64,000 nucleotides of DNA from a gamma proteobacterium NOR5-3 (GTDB lineage: Bacteria > Pseudomonadota > Gammaproteobacteria > Pseudomonadales > Halieaceae). The notes beneath the pieces were generated by a model that was not told the origin of the DNA, did not search any database, and worked only from the letters and a program-made list of their open reading frames with translations. The stretch is taken from positions 1,291,738 through 1,355,737 of the forward strand of contig DS999405.1 in the NCBI GenBank assembly GCA_000158155.1. The letters are read 5' to 3'. Shown in pieces: positions 1-9,215 of the stretch. How positions within the stretch are numbered: position 1 is the first letter of the stretch; each line of letters starts with the position of its first letter. Position numbers and translations under genes: made by a program.

Positions 1-13
1 TTATACAGTGGGC

Positions 14-1114
14 TCAGTCACCCGGAAGAAACGCCCCCGGGTGAAGACAATTGCTACTCCGCCGCTTCGTCCTGGGCTCCTGACTTGGCCTCAGGAGCAG
101 CTCCGCTTCCTCGGCTGCCGCCGAACCATCGCCAAGCAGCTGTGAGCGAATCAAACCTTCGATCTCGCTGCCCAGCGCGGGGTTATCCTCAAGAAACTTC
201 GCAGCATTTGCCTTGCCTTGACCAATCTTGTCACCCTTGTAGGCATACCAGGCGCCGGATTTGTCTACCAGACCCAGCTTGACACCCCAGTCGATCACCT
301 CTGCCGTTCGGTAGATACCTCGGCCATACATAATCTGGAACTCGGCCTGCTTGAAAGGCGGCGCTACTTTATTCTTGACCACCTTGACGCGGGTTTCATT
401 ACCGACCACCTCATCGCCTTCTTTAACCGCACCAATGCGTCGAATATCGAGTCGTACTGACGAGTAAAACTTCAGTGCGTTACCGCCGGTGGTGGTCTCC
501 GGGGAGCCAAACATGACGCCGATTTTCATGCGAATCTGATTAATAAAGATCACCAGGCAGTTGGTCTGCTTAATTGTCGCAGTGAGTTTGCGCATCGCCT
601 GGCTAAGCAGTCGAGCTTGCAGACCTACGTGGGAATCACCCATATCGCCTTCGATCTCTGCTCGCGGCGTCAGTGCAGCAACGGAGTCGATTACCAGCAC
701 ATCGACTGCGCCGGAACGCACGAGCATCTCGGTAACTTCCAACGCCTGCTCACCCGTGTCGGGCTGAGAAACAATCAGGTCATCGATTTTTACACCCAGC
801 TTCTCAGCGTAAATGGGGTCCAGTGCATGTTCCGCATCAATAAACGCGGCGGTGCCGCCCGCCTTCTGTGCTTCGGCGATGACCTGCAGAGTCAGCGTGG
901 TTTTGCCCGAAGATTCAGGGCCAAATATTTCACAGATACGGCCTTTGGGGAGACCGCCGATACCCAGAGCAACATCCAAGCCCAGAGAGCCGGTAGAGAT
1001 CGCCGGGATCGCTATTCGATCGTTGTCTCCCATGCGCATAACCGTGCCCTTACCGAACTGACGATCGATCTGGCTTAGGGCGGCTTCGAGGGCCTTTTCT
1101 TTGTTTGCGTTCAT
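14..1114 (-). CDS. recA: Recombinase RecA (3' end probably frameshifted)
   Basis: RecA forms ATP-dependent filaments on single-stranded DNA, catalyses strand exchange and triggers LexA self-cleavage. The protein starts [13 protein letters not shown], has the Walker A motif GPESSGKT at residues 65-72 and a Walker B segment LVIDSV near 140, and is full length. The last ~27 residues of the open frame are basic and unlike RecA. Shifting frame by one base near 100-110 gives a tail ending GAQDEAAE with a stop at 54-56 and a total of 353 residues, the same as E. coli RecA. That acidic tail is typical of the family, and the shifted stop lies just before a hairpin (18-44) that the uncorrected frame reads through. 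The uncorrected frame stops at 14-16. A LexA box lies ~100 bp upstream. Identity is certain; the 3' end is doubtful. Confidence 0.97.
   Translation of the reverse strand: MNANKEKALEAALSQIDRQFGKGTVMRMGDNDRIAIPAISTGSLGLDVALGIGGLPKGRICEIFGPESSGKTTLTLQVIAEAQKAGGTAAFIDAEHALDPIYAEKLGVKIDDLIVSQPDTGEQALEVTEMLVRSGAVDVLVIDSVAALTPRAEIEGDMGDSHVGLQARLLSQAMRKLTATIKQTNCLVIFINQIRMKIGVMFGSPETTTGGNALKFYSSVRLDIRRIGAVKEGDEVVGNETRVKVVKNKVAPPFKQAEFQIMYGRGIYRTAEVIDWGVKLGLVDKSGAWYAYKGDKIGQGKANAAKFLEDNPALGSEIEGLIRSQLLGDGSAAAEEAELLLRPSQEPRTKRRSSNCLHPGAFLPGD
18..44 (-). terminator. Hairpin downstream of recA
   Basis: Perfect 8-bp inverted repeat TCACCCGG (18-25) / CCGGGTGA (37-44) with an 11-nt loop, 10 bases past the frameshift-corrected recA stop. 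It is GC-rich and placed like an intrinsic terminator, but on the recA strand it lacks a clear U-tract, so termination is inferred. Confidence 0.5.
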
Positions 1115-1213
1115 GTGCTGCTCTCCTGGTCTTTCGTTGGGTCTATCGTTCTGTTGTGCTGTGCGTGTACCTGCATCTCGGAAAAGCGCTCAGAAAACCG
1201 CTCACCAAAACTA

Positions 1214-1229
1214 CTGTACATATAATCAG
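1214..1229. promoter_or_regulatory. LexA (SOS) box upstream of recA
   Basis: The 16-mer CTGTACATATAATCAG fits the gammaproteobacterial LexA operator CTG-N10-CAG with an AT-rich core. It lies ~100 bp before the recA start. On the recA strand a possible promoter, TTGTGA with TATGTA 17 bases later, overlaps it, which fits repression by blocking RNA polymerase. The operator is seen directly; the promoter elements are less certain. Confidence 0.85.
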
Positions 1230-1264
1230 TGGTTCCGCTTCACAATGCAACCATCATATGCGTC

Positions 1265-1285
1265 GAAAAGTGGTAAAAACCACTG
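1265..1285 (-). terminator. Intrinsic terminator of the AstE-like gene
   Basis: Inverted repeat AGTGGT (1269-1274) / ACCACT (1279-1284) with a 4-nt loop, followed on the minus strand by TTTT (1269-1266). It sits ~55 bp past the stop of the leftward gene ending at 1340. A second short dyad, GTCGC/GCGAC, lies between (around 1303-1317). Confidence 0.5.
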
Positions 1286-1339
1286 CCAGTTTTACGACCT
1301 GTCGCGATTAGCGACGGGTGCTTAGCGCCATCAAAACAG

Positions 1340-2398
1340 CTAGTCGGGGATTTGGGAGGCCGAAATCAGAGGAAGACCGGACTCAGTCGCCACTGCATAA
1401 AAAAGGCAATCGCTCTGAGCGATAGACGCATTAGTCGTAATCATAAAGAGCTTCAAGCCCTGAGACGGAAACAAGACGCCACCATCACAGCGCACCAGGG
1501 CCGTTACCGCGCAGCGTCCAAAGGCGTCCGTGGCGCGAAACAAAGTTTGTGGCTCATCCTTAACCCAGCCCAGGGGCGTATCACAGCTCACCTCACCAAA
1601 GTTGTGATGCTCGATATCGCTGCGCAATGTGATGTCGTGACCGGGTCGCGGCTCATCGTCGTAAGCCAGGGTTACCCCGTCGCGCAGCTCCAGGCGAATG
1701 GGATCGCGGAGAATCTCTATTCCAAAATCCACTTCCTCTTCATGGGCAAGCACACGCTCTGCCAGGGCGTAACTTTGCAAGCCCTCGAATGCCAATGCAT
1801 GCGCCTCGTCGTCCAGGCGTCCACCCACCTCTATAGTCACAGTAGGACAAGTGGCATCGCTGATATCCATGAGCGCTCCAAGGCTCAGCCGGGACACCAC
1901 CAGACGCCGGGTAAACAGCGAGACCAACGCGTCATGCTGACGATCAAGATGGGTGCAAACGCCAAAGGACGGACCCGAACCTGAGGTGTTGTGCATGTCG
2001 ACGACCGCCTCGGGCCGGTGCAGGCGCAGAAGTTCGAGAATCTCTTCGGCCAGGCGCCCCTGCTCGTCATCAAACGGCGGTTTGAAACAGCGATTCAGAT
2101 CCCGCGCCCGGGGCAACATCCGATGGCTAAATCGAGGACTCTCCAGCGCTGCGTGCACAGAGGCCACAATGAACAGTAAATTGACCGCTGGCTGCTGCCC
2201 GCTCAACAGCCAGCGATGCAGGGCAAACAGTCCCGAGGGCTCATTGCCATGGAGCAAAGTCACAAGTGCTCGGGTACGGGAAGTATCACGCCCCGAAAAA
2301 AGCATACAGACCGGACCGCCAAGGTTATCCAGCAAAGCATCCGGACCAGCGCCGGCAAGGCTGGCATCCGGATCCCTAAGAAAACGAAAACGTCTCAC
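1340..2398 (-). CDS. Succinylglutamate desuccinylase/aspartoacylase-family zinc hydrolase
   Basis: A 352-residue member of the AstE/AspA branch of M14-like zinc carboxypeptidases, which hydrolyse N-acyl or amide bonds of amino-acid derivatives. The zinc site is visible: HGNEPSG supplies His50 and Glu53, and DMHNTSG supplies His136. The RDLNRCF segment (99-105) matches the substrate-binding Asn-Arg motif of the family. The C-terminal part is the usual beta-rich domain. There is no signal peptide, so it should be cytoplasmic. It follows the GCS2-like ligase gene on the same strand by 25 bases, so the two are probably co-transcribed, one forming and the other cleaving an amide bond. The substrate is unknown; arginine catabolism (AstE proper) is unlikely because no ast genes are nearby. 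Confidence 0.82.
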   Translation of the reverse strand: MRRFRFLRDPDASLAGAGPDALLDNLGGPVCMLFSGRDTSRTRALVTLLHGNEPSGLFALHRWLLSGQQPAVNLLFIVASVHAALESPRFSHRMLPRARDLNRCFKPPFDDEQGRLAEEILELLRLHRPEAVVDMHNTSGSGPSFGVCTHLDRQHDALVSLFTRRLVVSRLSLGALMDISDATCPTVTIEVGGRLDDEAHALAFEGLQSYALAERVLAHEEEVDFGIEILRDPIRLELRDGVTLAYDDEPRPGHDITLRSDIEHHNFGEVSCDTPLGWVKDEPQTLFRATDAFGRCAVTALVRCDGGVLFPSQGLKLFMITTNASIAQSDCLFYAVATESGLPLISASQIPD

Positions 2399-2423
2399 AA
2401 CGCTATCCCGGTAAAGGGCCGCA

Positions 2424-3902
2424 TCAGGGCATGGGCCATTCGGCTACCGGAATATTTTGGGCGCTGAATTCTCGGTAAACGCGCAGCATGTCCCCAAGCG
2501 CATGGGACTTACTGCGGCCTCGAGCAATCAATGCCCTGGTTGCGTCACGCTGCCAGCTGGATCCGTTGCGCCGGGCACCCAGCCGCGCATCAATAACACC
2601 GATATACCGGTCTCGTTCGGCCTGAGCCACGCCCAAAGCTCGCAACCCGTCGTCGGCCACCGGCAGCATCTCGGCAATAATCTCCACCACCGAGGCGTCC
2701 CGCAGCCGATGCTGCTGCAAACTCGGCCATACCAGACGGGCATCCAGTCCGTTCTGCGCGGCGCGATAAAAGTTGTACTCCGCCAAATGGAACGGCAAGG
2801 CAGACATCAGCCCATCCATATCATCCCGAAGCCCCCGGGCCAAACCGATCATGAACGCCGCTCCGGCCACCATGTCCACAGACGTCGGTCCCGCGGGCAG
2901 CGAACGCATTTCGATGCGCAGATGCCCCTCATCGGCGTCGTCATAGACAGCGCGATTCCAGAGCCAGACGGTGCTCTGATGCAAACGAAGCTCTGCCAGC
3001 GTGGGCACCTTTGCCAGATCATCGACGCCTTGCATATCGCAGGCGGGAAGCAGCGGCGGATACAGCCTGACAGTTTGTTCAAACAGTTCAAAAGCCCCCT
3101 TGCGCACCCATCCATGACCAAAACACACGCGTGGCGGCTCGCTCCAGCGATAGCGATCCGTAGCGCGCGTGTCAATGGACTGCTTAAACAGAGGGATTCG
3201 CGTTTCATCCCATAATTGATGTCCAAACAAACCGGGGCTGTTTGCACTGATCGCGATGGCCAGGGGAGTAATCATCTGGATCGCATTAAAAGTCGCCGCA
3301 TAGCATTCGGGGGTCACACGCTGATGCACCTGAAACGAGGTGTTGGCACCCTCCAACGTGATATTCGCCATGGTCATTTGCAACGGCTCCTGGCCGTCAA
3401 TGTTGATATGGAAATCGCTGCCTCGCCAGGCAATCAGTTGCGCCACAAGAGCGCGATAGCGCTGACGATCGGTCACGCAGTGATCACCCAGATCACTACG
3501 CTGAAGTGTGGGAAGAATGCCGATAGGCACCACGTACGCGCCCTGGTCTGCCGCCAACGCTGACAGACGTCCCAGCTTGGCCACCACCTCACGCTCAGTA
3601 GCGAGTAAACCCTCGTCACCCAGTGAATGAGGACTCAGGTTGTACTCAAGGTTGTATTTGTTGAGCTCCACCGTCAGTTGCGGGTCGGCCGCCGCGGTGC
3701 ACAGCGCATCATTGAGGTATGCCGGCTTGCCGTCCGCATCGACTATGTATAGCTCAAGCTCAGCTCCGACGGTCTCTTCGGGACGACCAAACTTCGGGTT
3801 CGCAATCAAGCCTGATAGCTGTTGAAGCTGAGAATCCAAGCGCTGAGAGAAAAGCCGCCGGTCTTCAGCGTCGAAGGTCGTTTTGTTAATCTCTATCCCC
3901 AT
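2424..3902 (-). CDS. Glutamate-cysteine ligase-family (GCS2-like) carboxylate-amine ligase
   Basis: A 492-residue protein of the GCS2/COG2170 superfamily, which uses ATP to join a carboxylate (usually the gamma-carboxyl of glutamate) to an amine. The N-terminal GAELELYIVD motif (46-55) is the acidic metal/ATP-binding strand of the family. The central part with NITLEGANTSFQVHQR and ISANSPGLFG resembles the substrate-binding core of plant/proteobacterial-type ligases. The start codon at 3902 is preceded by AGGA about 13 bases upstream. It lies between recA and mutS, a place taken by other genes in Pseudomonas, and is paired with an AstE-like hydrolase. It might make gamma-glutamylcysteine, but the pairing suggests another gamma-glutamyl or peptide product. 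Family assignment is firm, substrate is not. Confidence 0.78.
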   Translation of the reverse strand: MGIEINKTTFDAEDRRLFSQRLDSQLQQLSGLIANPKFGRPEETVGAELELYIVDADGKPAYLNDALCTAAADPQLTVELNKYNLEYNLSPHSLGDEGLLATEREVVAKLGRLSALAADQGAYVVPIGILPTLQRSDLGDHCVTDRQRYRALVAQLIAWRGSDFHINIDGQEPLQMTMANITLEGANTSFQVHQRVTPECYAATFNAIQMITPLAIAISANSPGLFGHQLWDETRIPLFKQSIDTRATDRYRWSEPPRVCFGHGWVRKGAFELFEQTVRLYPPLLPACDMQGVDDLAKVPTLAELRLHQSTVWLWNRAVYDDADEGHLRIEMRSLPAGPTSVDMVAGAAFMIGLARGLRDDMDGLMSALPFHLAEYNFYRAAQNGLDARLVWPSLQQHRLRDASVVEIIAEMLPVADDGLRALGVAQAERDRYIGVIDARLGARRNGSSWQRDATRALIARGRSKSHALGDMLRVYREFSAQNIPVAEWPMP

Positions 3903-4042
3903 GGTGCGGTCATGGTTCCTGACAGATAATTCATCATTCTAGACTGCCCGGGGCGGGGCGAACAGGCTTGTCATCTATGGCAGCTGCCCCTCTCCATGAC
4001 TTACACTGCACACCGAATTTTTAATGACCCCCAGATACCATT

Positions 4043-6613
4043 TTGCCCAACGATCCCAGCCAACATACGCCAATGATGCAGCAGTTTCTGCGCATCAAAC
4101 GAGATCATCCCAACGAGCTGCTGTTTTATCGCATGGGAGATTTCTACGAGCTTTTTTATGACGACGCCCGCCGCGCCGCAGAGCTGTTGGACATCACGCT
4201 GACCGCCAGGGGAAAGTCCGCCGGCGAAGACATACCCATGGCCGGTGTGCCCTATCACGCGGCAGAGGGCTACCTTGCACGCCTGGTAAAGGCAGGTATC
4301 TCCGTGGCCATCGCCGAGCAAATCGGCGATCCCGCAACGAGCAAAGGACCGGTAGAACGTAAGGTTGTGCGTGTCGTCACGCCGGGAACTCTCAGCGATG
4401 AGGCGCTCCTTGAAGAGAAACGCGAGCAGCTTCTGGTGGCATTGATTGCCCAGCAGACTCGCTACGGGCTCGCCTATCTTGACCTGGGCAGTGGCCGCTT
4501 TCGCTTAATGGAGCTTGACGGTGAAGAAGCACTGTTGGGAGAGATAGAGCGCCTGGATCCTGCGGAGCTTCTCTATCACGAGGAATTCCAGCACCCCACC
4601 GTCACGGCCCGACCGGGGGCACGCTCCCAGCCTGCCTGGGAGTTTGACTTAGAGAGCGCCGAGCGGAACCTGCGAGAACAGTTTCAGACCCACGACCTTC
4701 GCGGCTTCGGCTGTGACAACCTGCGTCTGGGTATTGCAGCAGCGGGCTGTCTCATTAGCTACGTGAGGGATACACAACGTAGCCAGTTACCACATATCAC
4801 GGCGATCGCGCCGGAAATGCGCGAAGACAGCGTTGTGCTGGATGCGGCGACGCGTCGAAATCTGGAAATCGACCGTAATCTCGGAGGCACCGATACGCAT
4901 ACGCTCATGTCGGTGATGGACCGCTGCCGAACATCCATGGGCAGCCGCTGTCTCCGGCGCTGGTTACACAGACCACTAACCTCGATACCAACGCTCAAGA
5001 AACGCCAAGACGCACTAGGAGCGCTCAGAGAAAACTATCGCTTCGAGGCGCTCCGGGACGTATTGCGCCCCATCGGCGATGTGGAACGCATCATTACCCG
5101 AGTGGCTCTGGGAAGCGCACGCCCCAGGGATCTGACTCGACTCCTGTTTGCACTTCAAAGTGTACCGGCTCTGCGCGACGCCACGCCCACAGAAGACTCT
5201 CAGGCACTGCAAGCGACCGTGACCGCGCTGGGCGACTTTCCGCTCATGGTCGAGCTTCTGGACCGTGCCATTATCGACAATCCACCGGTGGTCCTGCGCG
5301 ATGGCGGGGTCATCGCTACAGGCTACGACTCCCAGCTGGATGAACTGCGCTCCATCAGCGAAAACGCAGCGGGATTTCTCGTAGCCATTGAAACCCGCGA
5401 ACGGGAACGCACGGGGCTTGCCTCGTTAAAAGTGGGCTATAACCGTGTTCATGGCTATTACATCGAGCTGAGTCGCAACCAGTCAGATGATGTTCCGGTG
5501 GAGTATCAGCGACGCCAGACGCTCAAAAATGTCGAGCGATTTATCACCCCGGAGTTAAAGGAGTTCGAAGACAAGGCCCTGTCCAGCAAAAGTCGTGCAC
5601 TGGCCCGGGAAAAGCAACTCTACGCTGAGCTTCTCGCGACTTTACAGGAATCCCTGGAAGCTCTGCGCAACTGCGCCTCTGCCATGGCTGAGCTCGATGT
5701 TTATGCAACGCTCGCCGAGCGGAGCCACAGTCTCGATTTATGCCGCCCTGAGTTCAGCGAGACGCCCTGCCTGGACATTGATCAGGGCCGCCATCTGGTC
5801 GTAGAGCAGGTACTCGAAGAACCGTTTATCGCCAATGACACCTTACTTAACGATGAGCGGCGCATGCTCTTGATCACCGGCCCGAACATGGGCGGTAAAT
5901 CCACCTATATGCGACAGAACGCGATTATCACCTTACTGGCGCATGTTGGCTCTTATGTTCCTGCTCGCGCGGTTGTCCTTTCCACCGTGGACCGTATCTT
6001 CACTCGCATCGGAGCAGCCGATGATCTGGCCAGCGGCCGCTCTACATTTATGGTAGAGATGACCGAGACGGCGAACATTCTACATAACGCCAGCGACCGC
6101 AGCCTGGTGTTAATGGACGAGGTTGGGCGAGGCACCAGCACCTTCGACGGCCTCTCCCTGGCCTGGGCAGCCGCCCTGCATCTGGCAGAAAAAACCCGGG
6201 CGTTCACGCTCTTTGCGACCCACTATTTTGAGCTCACGGCTCTGGCCGATCAGCTACCCACCGTATCCAATGTTCACCTCGATGCGGTGGAACACCGGGA
6301 GCACGTGGTGTTTATGCACCGAATTCAGGAGGGCCCGGCGAATCGGAGCTTCGGTTTGCAGGTAGCGAAGCTCGCCGGCGTACCCGCCAGCGTACTGCAA
6401 GCCGCGGCAGGCAAACTTCGAGAGCTGGAAAATCAAAATCCCACCGATAATGCGCAAGCACCCGCGGTGGGCTCGCCTATCCCCCAGGGCGACCTGTTTG
6501 CTGAGAATCCCGATCATCCGGCGCTCGCTTTGCTTCGCGACAGCGACCCGGATAGCCTGTCACCGCGGGAGGCTCTGCAGCTGCTGTATCGCCTTAGTGA
6601 ACTGGCAGAGTGA
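4043..6613 (+). CDS. mutS: DNA mismatch repair protein MutS
   Basis: MutS recognises mismatches and small loops and starts methyl-directed repair with MutL. The 856-residue protein is normal length. The mismatch-reading motif GDFYE gives Phe34 and Glu36, equivalent to Phe36 and Glu38 of E. coli. The ATPase has Walker [11 protein letters not shown] (Gly613 onward), Walker [17 protein letters not shown] and the ATHYFEL switch. The start is a TTG at 4043, which keeps the conserved HTPMMQQ segment near the N-terminus as in E. coli; the next in-frame ATG (4073) would delete it. It is transcribed divergently from the GCS2-like gene across a 140-bp gap, with fdxA downstream on the same strand as in Pseudomonas. 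No obvious terminator follows. Confidence 0.97.
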   Translation: MPNDPSQHTPMMQQFLRIKRDHPNELLFYRMGDFYELFYDDARRAAELLDITLTARGKSAGEDIPMAGVPYHAAEGYLARLVKAGISVAIAEQIGDPATSKGPVERKVVRVVTPGTLSDEALLEEKREQLLVALIAQQTRYGLAYLDLGSGRFRLMELDGEEALLGEIERLDPAELLYHEEFQHPTVTARPGARSQPAWEFDLESAERNLREQFQTHDLRGFGCDNLRLGIAAAGCLISYVRDTQRSQLPHITAIAPEMREDSVVLDAATRRNLEIDRNLGGTDTHTLMSVMDRCRTSMGSRCLRRWLHRPLTSIPTLKKRQDALGALRENYRFEALRDVLRPIGDVERIITRVALGSARPRDLTRLLFALQSVPALRDATPTEDSQALQATVTALGDFPLMVELLDRAIIDNPPVVLRDGGVIATGYDSQLDELRSISENAAGFLVAIETRERERTGLASLKVGYNRVHGYYIELSRNQSDDVPVEYQRRQTLKNVERFITPELKEFEDKALSSKSRALAREKQLYAELLATLQESLEALRNCASAMAELDVYATLAERSHSLDLCRPEFSETPCLDIDQGRHLVVEQVLEEPFIANDTLLNDERRMLLITGPNMGGKSTYMRQNAIITLLAHVGSYVPARAVVLSTVDRIFTRIGAADDLASGRSTFMVEMTETANILHNASDRSLVLMDEVGRGTSTFDGLSLAWAAALHLAEKTRAFTLFATHYFELTALADQLPTVSNVHLDAVEHREHVVFMHRIQEGPANRSFGLQVAKLAGVPASVLQAAAGKLRELENQNPTDNAQAPAVGSPIPQGDLFAENPDHPALALLRDSDPDSLSPREALQLLYRLSELAE

Positions 6614-6675
6614 ATTTTGACCCTGCCAGCGCTTCTCATCACGCAAACGAATCGCTACACTTTGACTTCAGCGCT

Positions 6676-6703
6676 TTGGCGGTACTTCAGACCCCGCTAA
6701 AGT
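6676..6703 (+). promoter_or_regulatory. Possible sigma-70 promoter for fdxA
   Basis: TTGGCG (6676-6681) and TAAAGT (6698-6703) are separated by 16 bases, about 35 bp before the fdxA start. Each box matches the consensus only in part, so this is a weak prediction. Confidence 0.3.
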
Positions 6704-6736
6704 AGAGACCTGAATCGAAGTTAAGGAACCGCAAGA

Positions 6737-7060
6737 ATGACCTTCGTCGTTGGTGAAGACTGCATCAAGTGTAAGCACACAGATTGTGTGGAAGTGTGTC
6801 CCGTGGACTGTTTTTATGAGGGACCCAACTTTTTGGTCATTCATCCAGACGAGTGCATCGACTGCGCGCTGTGCGAGCCCGAGTGCCCTGTGGATGCGAT
6901 CTTCTCAGAAGACGAACTGCCCGCAGATCAACAGGTGTTTCTTGAGCTCAACGCAGAGCTCGCTGAAGTCTGGCCCTGCATTACCGAGATGAAGCCTGCA
7001 CCGGAAGATGCCGAAGAGTGGGCCGGTAAGCCCGGAAAACTGGCACTGCTGGAGCGCTAA
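6737..7060 (+). CDS. fdxA: 7Fe ferredoxin FdxA (3Fe-4S plus 4Fe-4S)
   Basis: A 107-residue cytoplasmic electron carrier closely resembling Azotobacter ferredoxin I. By comparison Cys9, Cys17 and Cys50 should bind the 3Fe-4S cluster and Cys21, Cys40, Cys43 and Cys46 the 4Fe-4S cluster; Cys25 corresponds to the free cysteine near the cluster. The acidic C-terminal extension ([10 protein letters not shown] onward) is characteristic of the seven-iron type. AAGGAA shortly before the ATG serves as ribosome binding site. It sits between mutS and rpoS as in Pseudomonas, is convergent with rpoS, and is separated from it by the repeat array at 7084-7175. Confidence 0.96.
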   Translation: MTFVVGEDCIKCKHTDCVEVCPVDCFYEGPNFLVIHPDECIDCALCEPECPVDAIFSEDELPADQQVFLELNAELAEVWPCITEMKPAPEDAEEWAGKPGKLALLER

Positions 7061-7083
7061 TTCCAGCGCGTAAAACTGTTCTT

Positions 7084-7175
7084 CTACCGGTTTAACTTAC
7101 TGCTTAAACCTACTGCTTAAACTTACGGCTTCAACTTACTGTTTTAAACTGCGGTTTCAAGCTACTGTTTTAAAA
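7084..7175. repeat. Degenerate tandem repeat array at the 3' end of rpoS
   Basis: Seven head-to-tail units of 12-14 bp with consensus near CTTACTGCTTTAAA occupy 7084-7095, 7096-7109, 7110-7121, 7122-7134, 7135-7148, 7149-7161 and 7162-7175. The last unit contains the end of rpoS: on the minus strand it reads TTA AAA CAG TAG, giving Leu-Lys-Gln-stop. The array looks like repeated duplication of the rpoS terminus followed by drift. It fills nearly the whole fdxA-rpoS gap, and no separate terminator is seen there. Confidence 0.85.
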
Positions 7176-8265
7176 GAGCGTCGGCGGATAAACCCTGGCG
7201 CTCGAGGATCCTGCGCAAGCGTTTCAGCGCCTCGACCTGAATCTGACGCACCCGCTCCCGAGTCAGTCCGATTTCCTGGCCCACCTCTTCCAGGGTACAA
7301 CTGTCGTACCCTAAAAGACCAAAGCGACGCACAACCACTTCCCGTTGTTTTTCTGAGAGCTCATCCAGCCAATGGGCAACACTGTCGTGCACGTCATCGT
7401 CCTGTATCTGTTCTGACGGGTCACAGCCATGTTCATCAGCAATGGTCTCTGCTACGGAGGAGTCAGAATTGGGTCCCAGCGGTGCATCCATGGAGCTCAC
7501 TCGCTCATTAAGACCCATCAGGCGGGAAACTTCTGTAGCTGTTTTGTGGGTCCGCGAAGCAATTTCCTGGGTGGTGGGGTCATGATCTAATTGCTGGGTC
7601 AGTTCCCGGGCAGCCCGAAGACAGCCGTTGAGGTCTTTCACTACGTGGATCGGCAAACGAATGGTTCGCGCCTGATTCATAATGCCCCGCTCTATGGTTT
7701 GGCGGATCCACCACGTTGCATAGGTAGAAAATCTGAAACCTCGCTCGGGATCAAACTTCTCTACCGCGCGCATGAGACCGAGATTACCCTCTTCTATAAG
7801 ATCCAAAAGGCTCATACCCCGATGCAGATAGCGCCTCGCAATATTGACCACCAGACGCAGATTACTTTCGATCATGCGTTTACGTGCAGCCTCATCACCT
7901 TTTTGCACGAGCCGGGCATAGTGCTTTTCCTCATCTGCGCTAAGTAGAGGAACAAAACCTATTTCGTTGAGATACAGCTGCGTAGGATCAAGTGTGATCT
8001 GGCGGGCGTCGTGATCATCGGTATCGTTGAACGGGGATTGCGCCGTAACGGGCTCGTCAGCCGCAGGGTCAGATAAGGAAGAGTCAGATAACGAAGAGTC
8101 AGATAACGAAGAGTCAGATAAGGAAGGGTCTGCTTCCAGGTCGCTCATCGCGGCCAAAGCTTCCCCACCCAGTCCCAGAACCTCAGACGGGTTTCGCTTA
8201 TCTTTCCGGCTGCGACCAGCTTTGATCCCTGCGTCGCTTTCGGAACTCCCCTTGGTTCTACCCAT
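7162..8265 (-). CDS. rpoS: RNA polymerase sigma factor RpoS
   Basis: The stationary-phase and general-stress sigma factor. The core begins with a region 1.2-like segment [21 protein letters not shown] (from ~93). Region 2 contains [21 protein letters not shown] and [13 protein letters not shown], and the C-terminal region 4.2 helix-turn-helix is [20 protein letters not shown]. At 367 residues it is longer than E. coli RpoS (330); the extra length is an N-terminal low-complexity part. Residues 47-66 are a Ser-Leu-Ser-Asp repeat encoded by a 15-bp minisatellite. It lies downstream of nlpD, from whose coding region rpoS is often transcribed in related bacteria. The stop codon is the first unit of the downstream repeat array. 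Confidence 0.96.
   Translation of the reverse strand: MGRTKGSSESDAGIKAGRSRKDKRNPSEVLGLGGEALAAMSDLEADPSLSDSSLSDSSLSDSSLSDPAADEPVTAQSPFNDTDDHDARQITLDPTQLYLNEIGFVPLLSADEEKHYARLVQKGDEAARKRMIESNLRLVVNIARRYLHRGMSLLDLIEEGNLGLMRAVEKFDPERGFRFSTYATWWIRQTIERGIMNQARTIRLPIHVVKDLNGCLRAARELTQQLDHDPTTQEIASRTHKTATEVSRLMGLNERVSSMDAPLGPNSDSSVAETIADEHGCDPSEQIQDDDVHDSVAHWLDELSEKQREVVVRRFGLLGYDSCTLEEVGQEIGLTRERVRQIQVEALKRLRRILERQGLSADALLKQ
8068..8127. repeat. 15-bp minisatellite inside rpoS
   Basis: Four 15-bp units (8068, 8083, 8098, 8113) with consensus GTCAGATAACGAAGA; two are identical and the others differ at one or two positions. Because the unit is 15 bp, copy-number change would keep the rpoS frame. It encodes a repeated Ser-Asp-Ser-Ser-Leu in the variable N-terminal part, before conserved region 1.2. 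Confidence 0.92.
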
Positions 8266-8375
8266 GGGTCAGCGTCCTTTAATAAGCCCGGCCATCTCAC
8301 CGAACAAAGTTCGACTTAAAAAAACAATCGGCCGATCAGCTTATATCAGTGCTGTATCAAAAAACAACCGGAGCT

Positions 8376-9212
8376 CTAGCGCTTGGGTAACAACTGTAAT
8401 GGGTCCACAGGCCGCCCCCGTCGACGTATTTCAAAGTGCAGCTTTACCGAATCTGTACCCGAGCTGCCGCGCTCCGCAATTTTTTGCCCTGCACGAACAC
8501 TATCCCCCTCGTCCACAAGCAACGCATCGTTATGGCCATAAGCGCTGAGATATTCATCGTTATGTCGCACGATCAGCATAAGTCCGTAGCCCGCAATACC
8601 GCTACCGGCATACACCACGCTGCCTCCCGCAGTAGCAATCACTGCATCCCCACGCTTACCACTGATGTCGACGCCCTTATGAAGATTAGTCTCAAATCGC
8701 CGTGTCACTTTTCCGGTCACGGGCCAGCGCCAGGCCGAAACCTTGGTATTGCTCACGGGAGTGGCGGGCTGAGATACCTTCGGGGCGGTTTTGCTGCTTG
8801 CTGCCGGCGAGGCCGTGGACGTCGTGGCTTTTTGGGTGGGCTGACTGGTGGTACTTGGCGCGGCCTTTGCTACCGGCGCCTTTGCCACAACGCTCGGCGT
8901 AGCCTGGGGGGCCACCGTTGGCGAACGCCTGGCGACTGGCATGGGGTCTGCCTCTGCTAAACGCAGCTTCTGGCCCGGATAGATGGTGAACGGTGCGGAT
9001 ATCGCATTTGCAGCGGCCAAGCGCCGAAAGTCCAGACCGTAACGAAAGGCAATGGAGAAAAGCGTATCGCCTCGAAGTACGGTGTAGCGCTGTTCCGCCT
9101 TTGCCGTTCCGGGTCTACCACGATCCTCTATGGGCGCCAGAGGTTTGTCCGCACATGCAGCTATGAAGGCATTGATACACAGGAGACACAGTAACGCTGC
9201 AAGCCTTGCCAT
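8376..9212 (-). CDS. nlpD: Murein hydrolase activator lipoprotein NlpD
   Basis: An envelope lipoprotein that in E. coli activates the amidase AmiC during septum splitting. A signal peptide ends in the lipobox FIAAC with lipidated Cys20. A LysM peptidoglycan-binding domain follows (about 42-85, YTVLRGDTLFSIAFRYG), then an Ala/Thr/Ser/Pro-rich linker and a C-terminal M23/LytM domain (about 175-275). The M23 domain keeps HKGVDIS and the YGHN histidine, but the usual HxH is KLH, so one zinc ligand is missing. The same loss occurs in E. coli NlpD, which is an activator and not an enzyme. It is directly upstream of rpoS with a 110-bp gap and follows the DUF368 gene by 3 bp, so it is part of that operon. 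Confidence 0.92.
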   Translation of the reverse strand: MARLAALLCLLCINAFIAACADKPLAPIEDRGRPGTAKAEQRYTVLRGDTLFSIAFRYGLDFRRLAAANAISAPFTIYPGQKLRLAEADPMPVARRSPTVAPQATPSVVAKAPVAKAAPSTTSQPTQKATTSTASPAASSKTAPKVSQPATPVSNTKVSAWRWPVTGKVTRRFETNLHKGVDISGKRGDAVIATAGGSVVYAGSGIAGYGLMLIVRHNDEYLSAYGHNDALLVDEGDSVRAGQKIAERGSSGTDSVKLHFEIRRRGRPVDPLQLLPKR

Positions 9213-9215
9213 GGG

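Noticed and set aside
8376-9212. NlpD as an active endopeptidase
   Set aside because: The HxH zinc motif is KLH, as in E. coli NlpD, so an activator role is more likely.
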